From the NCBI GenBank assembly GCA_020845635.1, contig JADLFI010000041.1, positions 1-42,912 of the forward strand: a DNA stretch of 42,912 nucleotides, written 5' to 3'. Position numbers and translations under genes: made by a program. Of this stretch, positions 18,001 to 25,748 are shown piece by piece. The stretch's first letter is position 1; each line of letters opens with the position of its first letter. The stretch comes from Bacteroidia bacterium. GTDB taxonomy: Bacteria > Bacteroidota > Bacteroidia > UBA4408. Below the pieces are notes generated by a model, which searched no databases, had not been told where the DNA came from, and was given only the letters and a program-made list of their open reading frames with translations.

Positions 18001-19221
18001 TGTTAGTCCGGCATTGGCTTGGGGTGGCGCTCCGGTATATAACGCATAGGTGGTAGTTGCACTAGTACCTGTATTACTTATGGCAGGAACTCCATTTAGC
18101 GTAACTCCGGCAATACCTCTGTTTGTTTGTGTTGAAGAAGCATACGTTCCGGTGCAATAGCAGTTCATAAAATTATTTAGCGACACAGTACCCGGTAATG
18201 AGGGTGTCATCATACTGCTGTTATTACACGTAACTTCGCATATATAGTATGTAGGGTTAAAAGGCAGTGTGTTAGGCGTATCGTAAGTAGAGTTGGTGTT
18301 AGTTCCCGAGGCAGGGGTATATGGCCCGCCTATATTGGCAGACTGTTTCCACAAATAGCTGTAATTGGCAGCGGGTGCTAGGCCTGTAAGCCCTATGTTG
18401 GTGCTTACACCAGAGCAAACAACGTCCGAGCCTGCGGTGGAAACATTGGGAGTACCTGAACAAGGGGTGGCTGAGGTAACGCCAAACTTTACATTACAAA
18501 TAGCAGGTATTACTTGATTGTATGAGCTTAGACTACAACCGTTGGTGTTGGCTGCGCCTGCATAAATAATTTGATTATTGGTGGTAGTGGTTCGTCTGCA
18601 TCCTCCGTAGTTGCCAATTAAAGAGACACCTGTAACCGAATAACAAACCTCCACGATTAAATTATTGGTTCCATCCCATTGAAAAGGTGTTGGAAGTGCA
18701 AGCGGAGTGGTAAATCCGGTACCACCTGAATAAGTTGTATTGGCACTGTAAACCGTAGTAAATGAACCCGTGTAAGGGTTAGAAGTGCTTGTAAATGAGG
18801 CTTGTGCAGCGTTTGCCATACTTACTGTGTACGATAGCATATTGGGATTACCCGTACCAACCGCTGTAGAAACATCAAAGGTAAGGTTGTGAATGAAGTA
18901 TGAGCCTGTACTTAAACTAGCAGCAGTAAGTGCAGCATCAATTTGAGTTTTGGTGTAAATTATCTGTAATTTTTTACTCATACTTCCCGAACCTACGTTA
19001 ATACCGTAAGGCGAAGCATTAACTGCTGCCGCAGTGGTTGAACTGCCATTGATATTGGTAGTTCCTGTACCCACATATATGGGAGTTTGTGCTGATAAGT
19101 TAAAGCTTATCATTATGGCCCACAAGCTGAACAGAGCTTGTTGCCAATCCTTTTTTCTTTGCATAAATGCCTGTAAATGAGGGTTTTTGTGCATTTTTGT
19201 TTGTTTTTTTCTCATCATCAT
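12043..19221 (-). CDS. Giant multi-domain surface protein with a T9SS type A-like C-terminal domain
   Basis: This 2392-residue protein has a long signal peptide (about 1-45, cleavage after 'NLSAQ'). A GEVED-type domain lies roughly at 350-570 ('MAWIDYNQNGVFEASE ... GGAGEIEDY'). It is followed by two fibronectin III-like segments with 'VNITNLLPSTTYHYAIYEYN' repeats, then several Ig-like/SprB-like beta modules. A PKD domain lies at about 2225-2302 ('AYNWNFGDG ... TQAGTYTVTVEV'), and residues 2310-2392 form a sorting domain ('IELIDMSGKVV ... ITNIAAGQYLVKIS'-like). It should be secreted and anchored at the cell surface; adhesion or gliding-related roles are inference. The usual YPNP opening of the sorting domain is absent. 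It has its own terminator and promoter-like box. Confidence 0.9.
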   Translation of the reverse strand: MMMRKKQTKMHKNPHLQAFMQRKKDWQQALFSLWAIMISFNLSAQTPIYVGTGTTNINGSSTTAAAVNASPYGINVGSGSMSKKLQIIYTKTQIDAALTAASLSTGSYFIHNLTFDVSTAVGTGNPNMLSYTVSMANAAQASFTSTSNPYTGSFTTVYSANTTYSGGTGFTTPLALPTPFQWDGTNNLIVEVCYSVTGVSLIGNYGGCRRTTTTNNQIIYAGAANTNGCSLSSYNQVIPAICNVKFGVTSATPCSGTPNVSTAGSDVVCSGVSTNIGLTGLAPAANYSYLWKQSANIGGPYTPASGTNTNSTYDTPNTLPFNPTYYICEVTCNNSSMMTPSLPGTVSLNNFMNCYCTGTYASSTQTNRGIAGVTLNGVPAISNTGTSATTTYALYTGAPPQANAGLTIGNAYSLGVTVGSQTGTGSSNQRIMAWIDYNQNGVFEASEALSASNIQVTAANGTGTINFTVPPTALPGTTRMRVRHRFGNNTLGTGDACTHLTGAVNTGGAGEIEDYNVLLIASCTPPSISASASSTPILNTTSATLQWTNGNGNAGRIVVLRQGAAVNSGPLSGNTYTANAAFGSGDLLGTSNYVVYNNTGNSVNITNLLPSTTYHYAIYEYNSTGICYELTAHTGSFTTADCAPTANATSLYYTDITNVSMTANWTRGNGTHVLVVARLTATTRVAPTYNVTYTPNTVFGTGTGLETTGTGNFVVYNGTGTNVNITGLSNFTNYTVDVYEYNASPNCYWFNTPLSLARTTLDGTTSGGCGASVSRTTGAGQYTAITPAVVLNNTGVTTGYYQGGAINTPGSGIPIGFDFVYNGVTYTTFGLGVKGYIWFGSGVPSPTATHVISNPSANLGGSGTIDGLISAVGTNIYTSAGYHTGRSIGYTLSGVAPNRVLKIQWKGYSLSSSNGSCDFYEDILGPGYSDGNRLDFQIILNENGGANSNKIGIAYQDMNPFCVDGQSGVEAQIGLRGANNTDFTNRSGNANNNWALNAGTVNTASCTMGTANYINGNVLLTFTQADLTPPVINVGSLNCPAGTVTLTAPLSSYYQWFLNGSIIPGPGSSSLTYTTSVSGTYTVVTKNGTCYKQSNPTPVTVNSCGPIAYAVTGGNNCYSTTVGVANSETGVTYELYLDGNPTGQTQSGSTGNPISFGPQTVPGLYTVVGTDAQPVSTGMTGNARVYYSPVPAITGGPIGCTAGGLVLNSSGSTAGTGTISSRQWQLNTVDIPLATNTFYVANTSGDYTVVITNSVGCTAVSSISTITMYDPPTASGSGPLSTCENGPLTVSGATATNGTINWTLLVGNGSLSNTGTISPTYTPVAADAGTNVSLLLTVSNPGCTNATYTQTIQVRPRPSINPASVSICTLTPSAAINIVSPQPSTDYKWSPANDLYLDAALSIPYTLGTPATTVYTAPFGNITYSVTATNTIDNCETGANSVSVTVCPALTNNICDADLQPPVSVTTTPLFKPYSLTGATLSGGVSCATISRDVWYRTIVPANGELHVVTTSGSNPIPSLNVQSTVVTIFTGPNCSSLSSVACNSNGAAGDFSYTHVNNLTPGSTAYIRLASTLANNPPAAQFVKMAVTSGLIWTAASDDDINNPANWHGGDATALTKPDASISVIVPTTVSTKPKLYANTTIRGALFVAQPPYFNSQGLDLNGFKLNVKENWNAGPVANATVKLDCNGEVEFNGTSATPQAINAKATFGNLIINNTVAGVDLNNSVVVSCILTAQGGNLNSNGNLILRSTSTTTALVKPVSGNINGNVSVERKVGSTTGYHYLSSPVSGAYVNDPVTGWRDDFTILAAYDNMVFIPGTNYLVLPTVWEYDETDVNPVPEYGWISATASDDPITPLKGFACVVPGNTTVDVFGPLNNGSIPGGYNITQTAGTGIGEGINAIGNPYASPISWSAFRSLPGNSILIDEYRVFMSSGGYVGTYGTYSGGVGNPPIVGNSIASSQGIMVTATATGTINANNSIRLTSPADLSTNYFSGYNTVPDLIRLEVEGNGYNDITTIYFSSLGQDNYSLTDDAKLLPARLSGVPNIYSYIEQTPLSINKMGSLNSDKVVPLGLRIQSAGTYTIKATDMTDLAPSVMVYLEDLHAGIITNLRSNPSYTATLAGGNINNRFILHFHPAVELNAFNESCQGNDGKLVINYPTSNTVNIAIKDQNGVLISNHNNVNGTLTIDHLSMGNYMAEMTFGVSPNTYTAVDYFTIGGGNAIPTNIVASTNSVDMAANTDVVFTATAQGASAYNWNFGDGNIINNGPANVMHSFTQAGTYTVTVEVSNGLCTSTAATTVVVNNTTGITVMNNNALSISGIGNKLNIDFGSKFDGNANIELIDMSGKVVASYSQVLMKGKKVFELTNIAAGQYLVKISNNKQLFTEKVYLSRQ

Positions 19222-19298
19222 TTTGTATTTATATAGTTTGTATAATATTTTTTTGCAATCAAAATACGTTTTTTTGTTTTTTTTTATTCTGTTATACG

Positions 19299-19306
19299 CA
19301 AATTTA
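19299..19306 (-). promoter_or_regulatory. Candidate -7 element for the giant T9SS-type gene
   Basis: Read on the minus strand the sequence is TAAATTTG, an exact TAnnTTTG match. The leader to the ATG at 19221 would be about 70 nt. No clear -33 TTG is visible. Confidence 0.4.
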
Positions 19307-19365
19307 CCATATTAGTTAAATATTTTTAGGGTATGTTCCAATAAATGACTTTTGATTTTGCAAAA

Positions 19366-19495
19366 CAATAGAACATTATTTATTGACACTAAAGCTTTTA
19401 ACAATTATATTTTTATAAATGGCTGAAAATCAATCAAATCAATATCTTGCAAAATTTTTATGTAAAACAAGTTTTTTGCTCAAAATGTTCTATTG
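19366..19495. repeat. Spaced 12-bp inverted repeat
   Basis: CAATAGAACATT at 19366-19377 is the exact reverse complement of AATGTTCTATTG at 19484-19495. A third, imperfect relative (ATGTTCCAATAAA) lies at 19333-19345. These could be paired regulator sites or arms of a large stem. Confidence 0.5.
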
Positions 19496-19717
19496 AATTG
19501 TTGAATTTAAAGAAATCAAGAGAGTTTTTTATAGAAATTTATAAAATTTTGTTTGAAAATTATGCCAAAATTAAATGATTTAACAAAAGAATGAAAGGAG
19601 AATTTCCCATAAAAAAATGAAAAAATAATGTGTTTAGGAAAAAGTAAAGAAGTAAAAGGGAAAAGTATGGGATAAAAAATAATATGAACAAATTGTAAGC
19701 TACTTTATTTCAACGCT

Positions 19718-19742
19718 CACCTTAAAATTATTATTTAAGGTG
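19718..19742. other. Isolated perfect hairpin
   Basis: CACCTTAAA (19718-19726) and TTTAAGGTG (19734-19742) form a 9-bp stem with a 7-nt loop. No gene ends next to it and only a modest T-run follows, so it may be an orphan terminator, a small-RNA 3' end or an operator. Confidence 0.5.
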
Positions 19743-19919
19743 TATTGATTTTTGGTGTTGTTTTATACCCGAGATCCTAACACGCTTATCATAAATCAAC
19801 AATAAAAAAATAATGATGAGAGTTTTTGAGACAAAAGTGAACTATTTTAACATTCCTTATTTTCATAGAATATACAATAAAAGCAATTAATCACGATATT
19901 CGCAAGTTATTTACAAACA

Positions 19920-20795
19920 ATGCAGGAAAAAAGAAAAGAGAAATTTAATCTTTTACGCAAAATCAAAAATAAATACCGGCTGGTTATAATGAATGATGAA
20001 ACTTTTGAAGAAAAAGCATCATTGGTATTGTCGCCCCGCAGAGTATTTGTTTTTTTTGTTATTTCTACCTTGTTACTCATTATAGGAGTTATTTACTTAA
20101 TTGCCTTTACCTCGCTACGCGAGTATATACCCGGTTATGCCGATATAAATATGCGTAGAAACATAGTAAAAATGACTTACCGCACCGATAGCCTGATTAA
20201 CGAGTTGGAAGCCCGCGATATTTATTTACACAACCTAAAAGCCGTATTAGACGGAAACATTAAAGACAGCATTAGTCCTGAGGCTATAAAAAGTACCGAC
20301 AAAAAATTTGAAAGATTAGAGATAAAACCCTCAGAAGAAGATTTAGCCCTTAGAAAACAAATAGAAGAAGAAGAAAAAAACTCTTTAACCTATACAGAAA
20401 AAGGCGTATTAAAAACAGGCATTGCGTCATTTTTCTTTTTTACCCCACTGCAGGGGTTAATATCCGATAAATTTAAGGCAAGCGCCAACCACTATGGTAT
20501 TGATATAGTTGCACCCAAAAACGAAGCCGTAAAAGCAACACTTGACGGCACCGTAACCTTATCTGATTGGAGTCCCGAAACCGGACATATTATACAATTG
20601 CAGCACGATGAAAACATTATAAGTATTTATAAACACAACTCGGTGCTGCTGAAAAAGGCGGGCGATAAGGTAAAAGCCGGGGAACCAATTGCTATTGTTG
20701 GCGATGCAGGCGAGTTGAGTACAGGGCCGCACTTGCATTTTGAAATTTGGTATAAAGGAATGCCTATTGATCCGCAAGAGTATATAAGTTTTTAA
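19920..20795 (+). CDS. Membrane-anchored M23 (LytM-type) metallopeptidase
   Basis: This 291-residue protein has a cytoplasmic N-terminus, one transmembrane helix at about residues 43-64, a charged coiled region, and an M23 peptidase domain at about 180-290. The metal ligands and catalytic residues are present: 'NHYGIDIV' (His191, Asp195) and 'TGPHLHFEIW' (His271, His273), plus His239 in 'YKHNSVL', so it should be an active peptidoglycan endopeptidase in the periplasm. It starts a three-gene unit with dxr (1-nt gap) and rseP. This pairing of M23, dxr and rseP recurs in Bacteroidota as far as I recall. Confidence 0.93.
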   Translation: MQEKRKEKFNLLRKIKNKYRLVIMNDETFEEKASLVLSPRRVFVFFVISTLLLIIGVIYLIAFTSLREYIPGYADINMRRNIVKMTYRTDSLINELEARDIYLHNLKAVLDGNIKDSISPEAIKSTDKKFERLEIKPSEEDLALRKQIEEEEKNSLTYTEKGVLKTGIASFFFFTPLQGLISDKFKASANHYGIDIVAPKNEAVKATLDGTVTLSDWSPETGHIIQLQHDENIISIYKHNSVLLKKAGDKVKAGEPIAIVGDAGELSTGPHLHFEIWYKGMPIDPQEYISF

Positions 20796-20796
20796 G

Positions 20797-21984
20797 ATGA
20801 GTAAAGAAAAAGTGAAAAGAAAAGTAGCTATTTTGGGTTCAACAGGCTCTATTGGCACACAGGCTTTAGAAGTTATAGCTGCCCAAAAAGAATTTTTTGA
20901 GGTAGAGTTGCTTAGTGCCTGCAATAATGCAGCCTTGCTAATACAACAGGCGGTAGCTTTTCAGCCCAATGCAGTAGTTATAACCAACCCGCAAAAATAT
21001 ATTGAAGTAAAAGAAGCTTTACTGCCTTACCATATAAAAGTATTTGCCGGGAACGAAGCTCTGGAGCAAGCCGTAACCATGGAGAGTATTGATATAGTGC
21101 TTACCGCTATGGTAGGCTCGGCCGGATTAAAACCCACATTGGCAGCCATTAAATCAAAAAAGCAAATAGCTTTAGCCAATAAAGAAACCCTTGTTGTTGC
21201 CGGAGAGCTGGTAACCGGCTTAGCCCGCGAAAACGGAGTAAACATTTATCCGGTTGACTCAGAGCACTCTGCCATATTTCAATGCCTTGCCGGAGAGTTT
21301 GACTACACTATAACCCGTAGCGCCATTGAAAAAATAATATTAACCGCTTCGGGCGGACCATTTAGAGGTAAAACAACAGAATTTTTAAAAACAGTACGTA
21401 AAGAACAAGCCTTAAAGCACCCCAATTGGACTATGGGTGCCAAAATAACTATTGACTCTGCAAGCCTAATGAACAAAGGTTTGGAGGTAATAGAGGCCAA
21501 ATGGCTATTTGGTTTAAATCCCGAACAAATAGAGGTTATTATACACCCACAATCTATTATACACAGTATGGTTCAGTTTGTTGATGGCAGTATAAAAGCA
21601 CAAATGGGTTTGCCCGATATGAAACTTCCTATACAGTATGCTTTGGCCTATCCTTACCGCTTGGCAGCTCAGTTTCCGCGTTTTAATTTTAGCGCCTATC
21701 CCGAACTTACCTTTGAAAAGCCCGACACGGAAACTTTCCGAAATTTAGGCTTAGCATACCAAGCCTTGCACCGGGGCGGCAATATGCCATGTATCATTAA
21801 TGCTGCCAACGAAATAGCTGTTGAATATTTTTTAAAAGACCAAATAGGTTTTTTAGAAATAAGCGATATAATTGAGACCTGTATGCACAAAATAAACTTC
21901 ATAAAAAACCCCGATTTAAACAGTTACTTGGAAACCGACCAAGAAACCAGAATATTGGCAAGTAATTTGATAACCAAAAAATAA
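20797..21984 (+). CDS. dxr: 1-deoxy-D-xylulose 5-phosphate reductoisomerase
   Basis: This 395-residue NADPH-dependent enzyme forms 2-C-methyl-D-erythritol 4-phosphate, the first committed step of the MEP isoprenoid pathway in the cytoplasm. Motifs read in order: 'VAILGSTGSIGTQAL' (NADPH binding), 'ALANKETLVVAGELV', 'YPVDSEHSAIFQCL' (metal and substrate binding), 'LTASGGPFR', 'WTMGAKITIDSASLMNKGLEVIEA' and 'IIHPQSIIHSMVQF'. All are diagnostic, and the length is typical. It sits 1 nt after the M23 gene and 27 nt before rseP, so it is co-transcribed. The organism therefore uses the MEP pathway for its isoprenoids. Confidence 0.98.
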   Translation: MSKEKVKRKVAILGSTGSIGTQALEVIAAQKEFFEVELLSACNNAALLIQQAVAFQPNAVVITNPQKYIEVKEALLPYHIKVFAGNEALEQAVTMESIDIVLTAMVGSAGLKPTLAAIKSKKQIALANKETLVVAGELVTGLARENGVNIYPVDSEHSAIFQCLAGEFDYTITRSAIEKIILTASGGPFRGKTTEFLKTVRKEQALKHPNWTMGAKITIDSASLMNKGLEVIEAKWLFGLNPEQIEVIIHPQSIIHSMVQFVDGSIKAQMGLPDMKLPIQYALAYPYRLAAQFPRFNFSAYPELTFEKPDTETFRNLGLAYQALHRGGNMPCIINAANEIAVEYFLKDQIGFLEISDIIETCMHKINFIKNPDLNSYLETDQETRILASNLITKK

Positions 21985-22011
21985 ACCAACAAAACCTATT
22001 AGCACTCAGAA

Positions 22012-23331
22012 ATGGAAATTTTAATTAAAGCATCGCAATTAATACTAAGCTTATCAATACTAATAATACTGCACGAGCTGGGGCACTTTATTCCGGCCAA
22101 ACTTTTTAAAACCAAGGTAGAAAAGTTTTACTTGTTTTTTGATTGGAAATTTTCGCTTTTTAAGCGTAAACATGGCGAAACCGAATATGGTATTGGATGG
22201 ATTCCCTTGGGAGGTTATGTAAAAATAGCCGGTATGATAGATGAAAGTATGGATAAGGAACAAATGAAAAAACCGCCAGAGCCTTGGGAGTTTAGAAGCA
22301 AGCCGGCTTGGCAACGCTTAATAATTATGATTGGCGGGGTTACCGTAAATGTATTGGTAGCTATAGCCATATATATAGGCATATTGTTTTATTATGGCGA
22401 GGAAGTGCTTCCAACTGCCAATTTGACCTATGGGGTAAGTTGCGATAGCTTAGCATTAGAAATGGGTTTGCAGAATGGCGATAAAATAGTTTCGGTAGAT
22501 GGGCAAGAGGTAGATAATTTTAAGAAAGTACCCCTTGAAATTATTATGAATGAAGCGCGAACCGTACAGGTAATGCGTAATGGCGAGTTAGAAAATATTG
22601 TAATTCCGAGTGGTTTTGTAGCTAAACTCATAAAGCAACCTACCGATTTTATAAGCCCACGCTTTCCTTTTGTAATTGAAAGTTTTGGTGAAAACTCAGC
22701 CGCAAAAGCAGCTGGAATAATGCCAGGAGATAAAATAGTAGGCCTGAATGAGGTAAAAACCGAGTATTTTGATGAGTTTAAAACAGAAATTCAGAAACAC
22801 AAAGACCAAATTGTACAGGTAAAACTATGGCGCAATAATCAGGAACTAACCCTGCCCGTAAAAGTAAGCAAAGAGGGGTTTATTGGGGTTATTCCTCAGT
22901 CGCTTGATAAATTTTTGAAGATAGAAGAAAAGAAGTACTCCTTGTGGGAAGCCATTCCGGCCGGAACCGTAAAAGCCTATACTACGGTAAGTGATTACCT
23001 GGCACAGTTTAAACTGATATTTAACTCAGAGGTGCAAGGGTATAAGCAATTAGGCGGATTTATTACCTTTGGTAAAGTGTTTGCCCCCGAGTGGGATTGG
23101 ATGCGTTTTTGGAATCTTACCGCCTTTTTCTCGGTGGCTTTGGCTGTCATGAATTTATTGCCTATTCCGGCATTAGATGGGGGGCATGTTTTATTTTTGT
23201 TGGTTGAAATAATTACCGGGCGTAAGCTTCCGGAGAAGTTTTTGGAATATGCTCAAATGGTGGGTATGTTTTTACTCTTGGGATTATTGATTTTAGCCAA
23301 TGGCAACGATATATTCAAATTGTTTCAGTAA
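22012..23331 (+). CDS. rseP: RIP zinc metalloprotease RseP (site-2 protease)
   Basis: This 439-residue intramembrane protease has the zinc site 'LHELGHFIPAK' (HELGH, residues 21-25) in the first helix and the second conserved site 'NLLPIPALDGGHVLF' near the C-terminus, where the Asp is the third ligand. Two PDZ-like domains lie between, seen in 'SLALEMGLQNGDKIVSVDGQEV' and 'NSAAKAAGIMPGDKIVGLNEV'. Family members cleave anti-sigma factors and remnant signal peptides within the membrane. It is the third gene of the M23-dxr-rseP run. Confidence 0.96.
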   Translation: MEILIKASQLILSLSILIILHELGHFIPAKLFKTKVEKFYLFFDWKFSLFKRKHGETEYGIGWIPLGGYVKIAGMIDESMDKEQMKKPPEPWEFRSKPAWQRLIIMIGGVTVNVLVAIAIYIGILFYYGEEVLPTANLTYGVSCDSLALEMGLQNGDKIVSVDGQEVDNFKKVPLEIIMNEARTVQVMRNGELENIVIPSGFVAKLIKQPTDFISPRFPFVIESFGENSAAKAAGIMPGDKIVGLNEVKTEYFDEFKTEIQKHKDQIVQVKLWRNNQELTLPVKVSKEGFIGVIPQSLDKFLKIEEKKYSLWEAIPAGTVKAYTTVSDYLAQFKLIFNSEVQGYKQLGGFITFGKVFAPEWDWMRFWNLTAFFSVALAVMNLLPIPALDGGHVLFLLVEIITGRKLPEKFLEYAQMVGMFLLLGLLILANGNDIFKLFQ

Positions 23332-23493
23332 ATATTTATTTTACTTGTTGTCAGTTATTTAATTTATTTTAATTAAAGTAATGAGTTAAGTATGTTGGTT
23401 TCTTATCAACAGTTGTTTGCGTTGTAATATTCTGATATTTAAAATACTAAAGCAGCAGGTTTATTTTAGAAAAAATAATTGCTTTGGAGGTGG

Positions 23494-23501
23494 TAAATTT
23501 G
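23494..23501 (+). promoter_or_regulatory. Candidate -7 element for the small hypothetical gene
   Basis: TAAATTTG is an exact TAnnTTTG match. The start of transcription would be near 23507, about 24 nt before the ATG at 23531. A nearby TTG (23479-23481) is too close to serve as the -33 element. Confidence 0.4.
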
Positions 23502-23530
23502 CCTTATTAAATAATCTAACAAAGCAAGCA

Positions 23531-23911
23531 ATGAATATAACTAAAAAGCCATCAGTATCTATTAAAAAGAAGAATATGCAAACCATTCTTGACTATTGTC
23601 TTGATACCAAAAAGGAATTTACGGTATTACCCAAGCAAGGGGTTGATGAATGGACTATTGAAATAAACATTACCGATATTTATGAAGCCATTTCGTTTGG
23701 TATGTTTTTAAGAGAAAACAAGTTAGAGGCTAATGGTGTTAATCCTTATGTTTCGCCAGCCAAAGAGCAGTCGCAATCAAAAAGCAAGGCGGAGAAACAA
23801 GCAGAGAGTAAAATTTTGAAAGACAGCAGCAGTGCTTTAAAGCAAGAAACCGAGAGTTTGTTGAGTTTAGACAGTCCGGCATTTGAGTTTGAAGACAGCA
23901 TAGAGAAATAA
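23531..23911 (+). CDS. Small hypothetical protein with charged C-terminal tail
   Basis: This 126-residue protein is counted from the ATG at 23531; the upstream open frame lacks coding character. The N-terminal 75 residues look folded ('TILDYCLDTKKEFTVLPKQGVDEWTIEINITDIYEAISFGMFLREN'), with an alternating helix/strand pattern. The C-terminal 50 residues are Ser/Lys/Glu-rich and probably disordered, ending in an acidic segment. There is no signal peptide or membrane segment, so it is likely cytoplasmic. I do not recognise the family. It has its own promoter-like box and is closed by a very strong hairpin, so it is probably transcribed alone. Confidence 0.7.
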   Translation: MNITKKPSVSIKKKNMQTILDYCLDTKKEFTVLPKQGVDEWTIEINITDIYEAISFGMFLRENKLEANGVNPYVSPAKEQSQSKSKAEKQAESKILKDSSSALKQETESLLSLDSPAFEFEDSIEK

Positions 23912-23936
23912 TAGTTTTTAGTTAGTTGGTTAATAA

Positions 23937-23981
23937 AAAATAGAGAGAGCCGAAACATCATGTTTCGGCTCTCTCTATTTT
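23937..23981. terminator. Perfect 21-bp bidirectional hairpin terminator
   Basis: The arms 23937-23957 and 23961-23981 are perfectly complementary with a 3-nt TCA loop. An A-run on the left and a T-run on the right pair with each other, so it could stop transcription in both directions. Confidence 0.9.
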
Positions 23982-24143
23982 ACCATTTAGCTTGAACTAT
24001 TCAATTATCAACTTGCCGGCACAAAAATTCCTCAACCGTAAATAGGAAAGGAGCTTTTGTTAAATACAAAATTTTAGCTATCATCGATAAACAAAAACAG
24101 GGTGTAAATATTTTTTGTATGTTTACTTTTTATTTTCAGAAAA

Positions 24144-25739
24144 TTGAAAAAATATTACTTTATTCAACTCTTATTGGGTCTGGTTATATGGGCAGTTTTG
24201 GCATTAAGTGGATGTAAAAAAGGAGAAGGAACCGATTGGGATACCAACCTTGTTGCTCCAATTTTTCGCTCCACCTTAACTATTCAACAGCTATTGCCCG
24301 ACTCGCTCACCCAGATTAATCCCGATAACACAGTTAGCTTAGTTTATGACAAGCATTTTACAAGTGCCGGGTTTACAAACACTAAGCAACTGCCCGATAC
24401 CACTATTGTAAAATACTTTACTATTCCCTTTGGATCTGTAAGCCTTGTGGCAGGCGATAATTTTATGAATACTACCGAAGAAACCAAACTACATTTGAGT
24501 CCACTTGAGCTTAACCGTATTATTGTTAAAACTGGTACTATTGAAGTTCAGGTGTTCAATAAAATAAATCAACCCGTAGATATTACCTATATTTTGCCTA
24601 AAGCCATAAAAAACGGGCAAGTGGCAACATTTAACGCCACCATACCGGCCTATAACAGCAGCAATGGCGGACATTTTACTACCGAGTTTAATCTTGATGA
24701 TTATAACATTGATTTGCGTGGAATAACCGGAAACTATGTAAATCGTTTAGTAACCCATTTAATTGCTAATGTAAGTACTACTGCTACCGGCACTGCCCAA
24801 ATTACCTCCAACGATAGTTTGGTGGTAATGCTTAAACTTAAAAAACTAATACCGTATTATGCTCATGGCTATTTCGGCCAACAGCAAGACACGCTCAATG
24901 CTTCGAGCAATGTTACAGTATTTGACAGAGTAACAGCAGGGGCTTTTTCACTTCACGATGCACGTTTAAACTTAAGTTTGAGGAATGGTATTGGTGCTGA
25001 TATTCGCGCCTCATTATTGAATTTTAAATCAGAAAACAGTAACACACAAAATGTTGTAACGCTGCAACATCATACCGTAGGAGCTATGTTAAATGTACAT
25101 AGAGCTACCGATAATCCTTTTACGCCTAATGTTTATAACTTTGAATATAATGCCGGCAACAGCAACCTTACCGAGCTTCTGGAAAATATGCCCAATCGTT
25201 TTAGCTACAGTTATTTTACAGAGCTAAATCCCTTCGGAAATTTATCGGGCGGAAACGATTTTGTTTACCCCGAATGGGCCATTGATGCACATATTAATAT
25301 TGATATTCCTTTGTATTTTTCGGCTACAGGACTTACTCTGGTTGATACTATTTATCTGAAAGACGATACCTTAAAAGAACATAATAGTATAAAATCAGGA
25401 ACATTAAAACTTATAGCCTCTAACTATTTTCCTTTTGATACCGATGTAGAATTTTACCTGCTGGACGAAAATCTGCAAAAGCAGGAACAATTAATGAACA
25501 AAACCACCATTCAATCAGCCATTCCTGATGCTGACGGAAAAGTAAGAAAGCCTGTGGAAAGTGTATTGCCTGCCCATATTAGCAATGAATTACTGAATAA
25601 GTTGGTGCAAAAACGAAAAGTATTAACTGTGGTTCGCATAAACACTTTGAGTAACCCTTTAAAATATAAAATATACAGCGACTATAAGCTGAACTTAAAA
25701 CTTACGGGGAATATGATGTTTAACATTCAAGTAAAATAA
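24144..25739 (+). CDS. Large hypothetical lipoprotein, TTG start
   Basis: This 531-residue protein begins with a TTG. That is the only codon giving a proper lipoprotein signal (KKYYFIQLLLGLVIWAVLALSGC, lipidated Cys24), and no ATG precedes the lipobox. The mature chain is beta-rich, with many Asn/Thr and strand-like segments ('SVSLVYDKHF', 'IEVQVFNKINQPVDITYILP'), suggesting a stack of beta-sandwich units on the outer membrane. I recognise no catalytic motif. It is the first gene of a six-gene same-strand run and lies 9 nt before the DUF5723 gene. The pairing hints at a membrane complex, which is inference. Confidence 0.8.
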   Translation: MKKYYFIQLLLGLVIWAVLALSGCKKGEGTDWDTNLVAPIFRSTLTIQQLLPDSLTQINPDNTVSLVYDKHFTSAGFTNTKQLPDTTIVKYFTIPFGSVSLVAGDNFMNTTEETKLHLSPLELNRIIVKTGTIEVQVFNKINQPVDITYILPKAIKNGQVATFNATIPAYNSSNGGHFTTEFNLDDYNIDLRGITGNYVNRLVTHLIANVSTTATGTAQITSNDSLVVMLKLKKLIPYYAHGYFGQQQDTLNASSNVTVFDRVTAGAFSLHDARLNLSLRNGIGADIRASLLNFKSENSNTQNVVTLQHHTVGAMLNVHRATDNPFTPNVYNFEYNAGNSNLTELLENMPNRFSYSYFTELNPFGNLSGGNDFVYPEWAIDAHINIDIPLYFSATGLTLVDTIYLKDDTLKEHNSIKSGTLKLIASNYFPFDTDVEFYLLDENLQKQEQLMNKTTIQSAIPDADGKVRKPVESVLPAHISNELLNKLVQKRKVLTVVRINTLSNPLKYKIYSDYKLNLKLTGNMMFNIQVK

Positions 25740-25748
25740 TAAAGCCCA

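Larger units (their letters stand above)
19222..19919. other. 698-bp very AT-rich divergent intergenic region
   Basis: I found no credible gene between the divergent giant surface gene and the M23 peptidase gene. It holds a minus-strand TAAATTTG box (19299-19306), a 12-bp inverted repeat CAATAGAACATT (19366-19377) / AATGTTCTATTG (19484-19495), and an isolated 9-bp hairpin (19718-19742). Confidence 0.5.

Noticed and set aside
19425-19510. Short open frame starting ATGGCTGAAAAT near 19420
   Set aside because: Only about 25 codons, with no signal, homology or promoter, in a very AT-rich gap.
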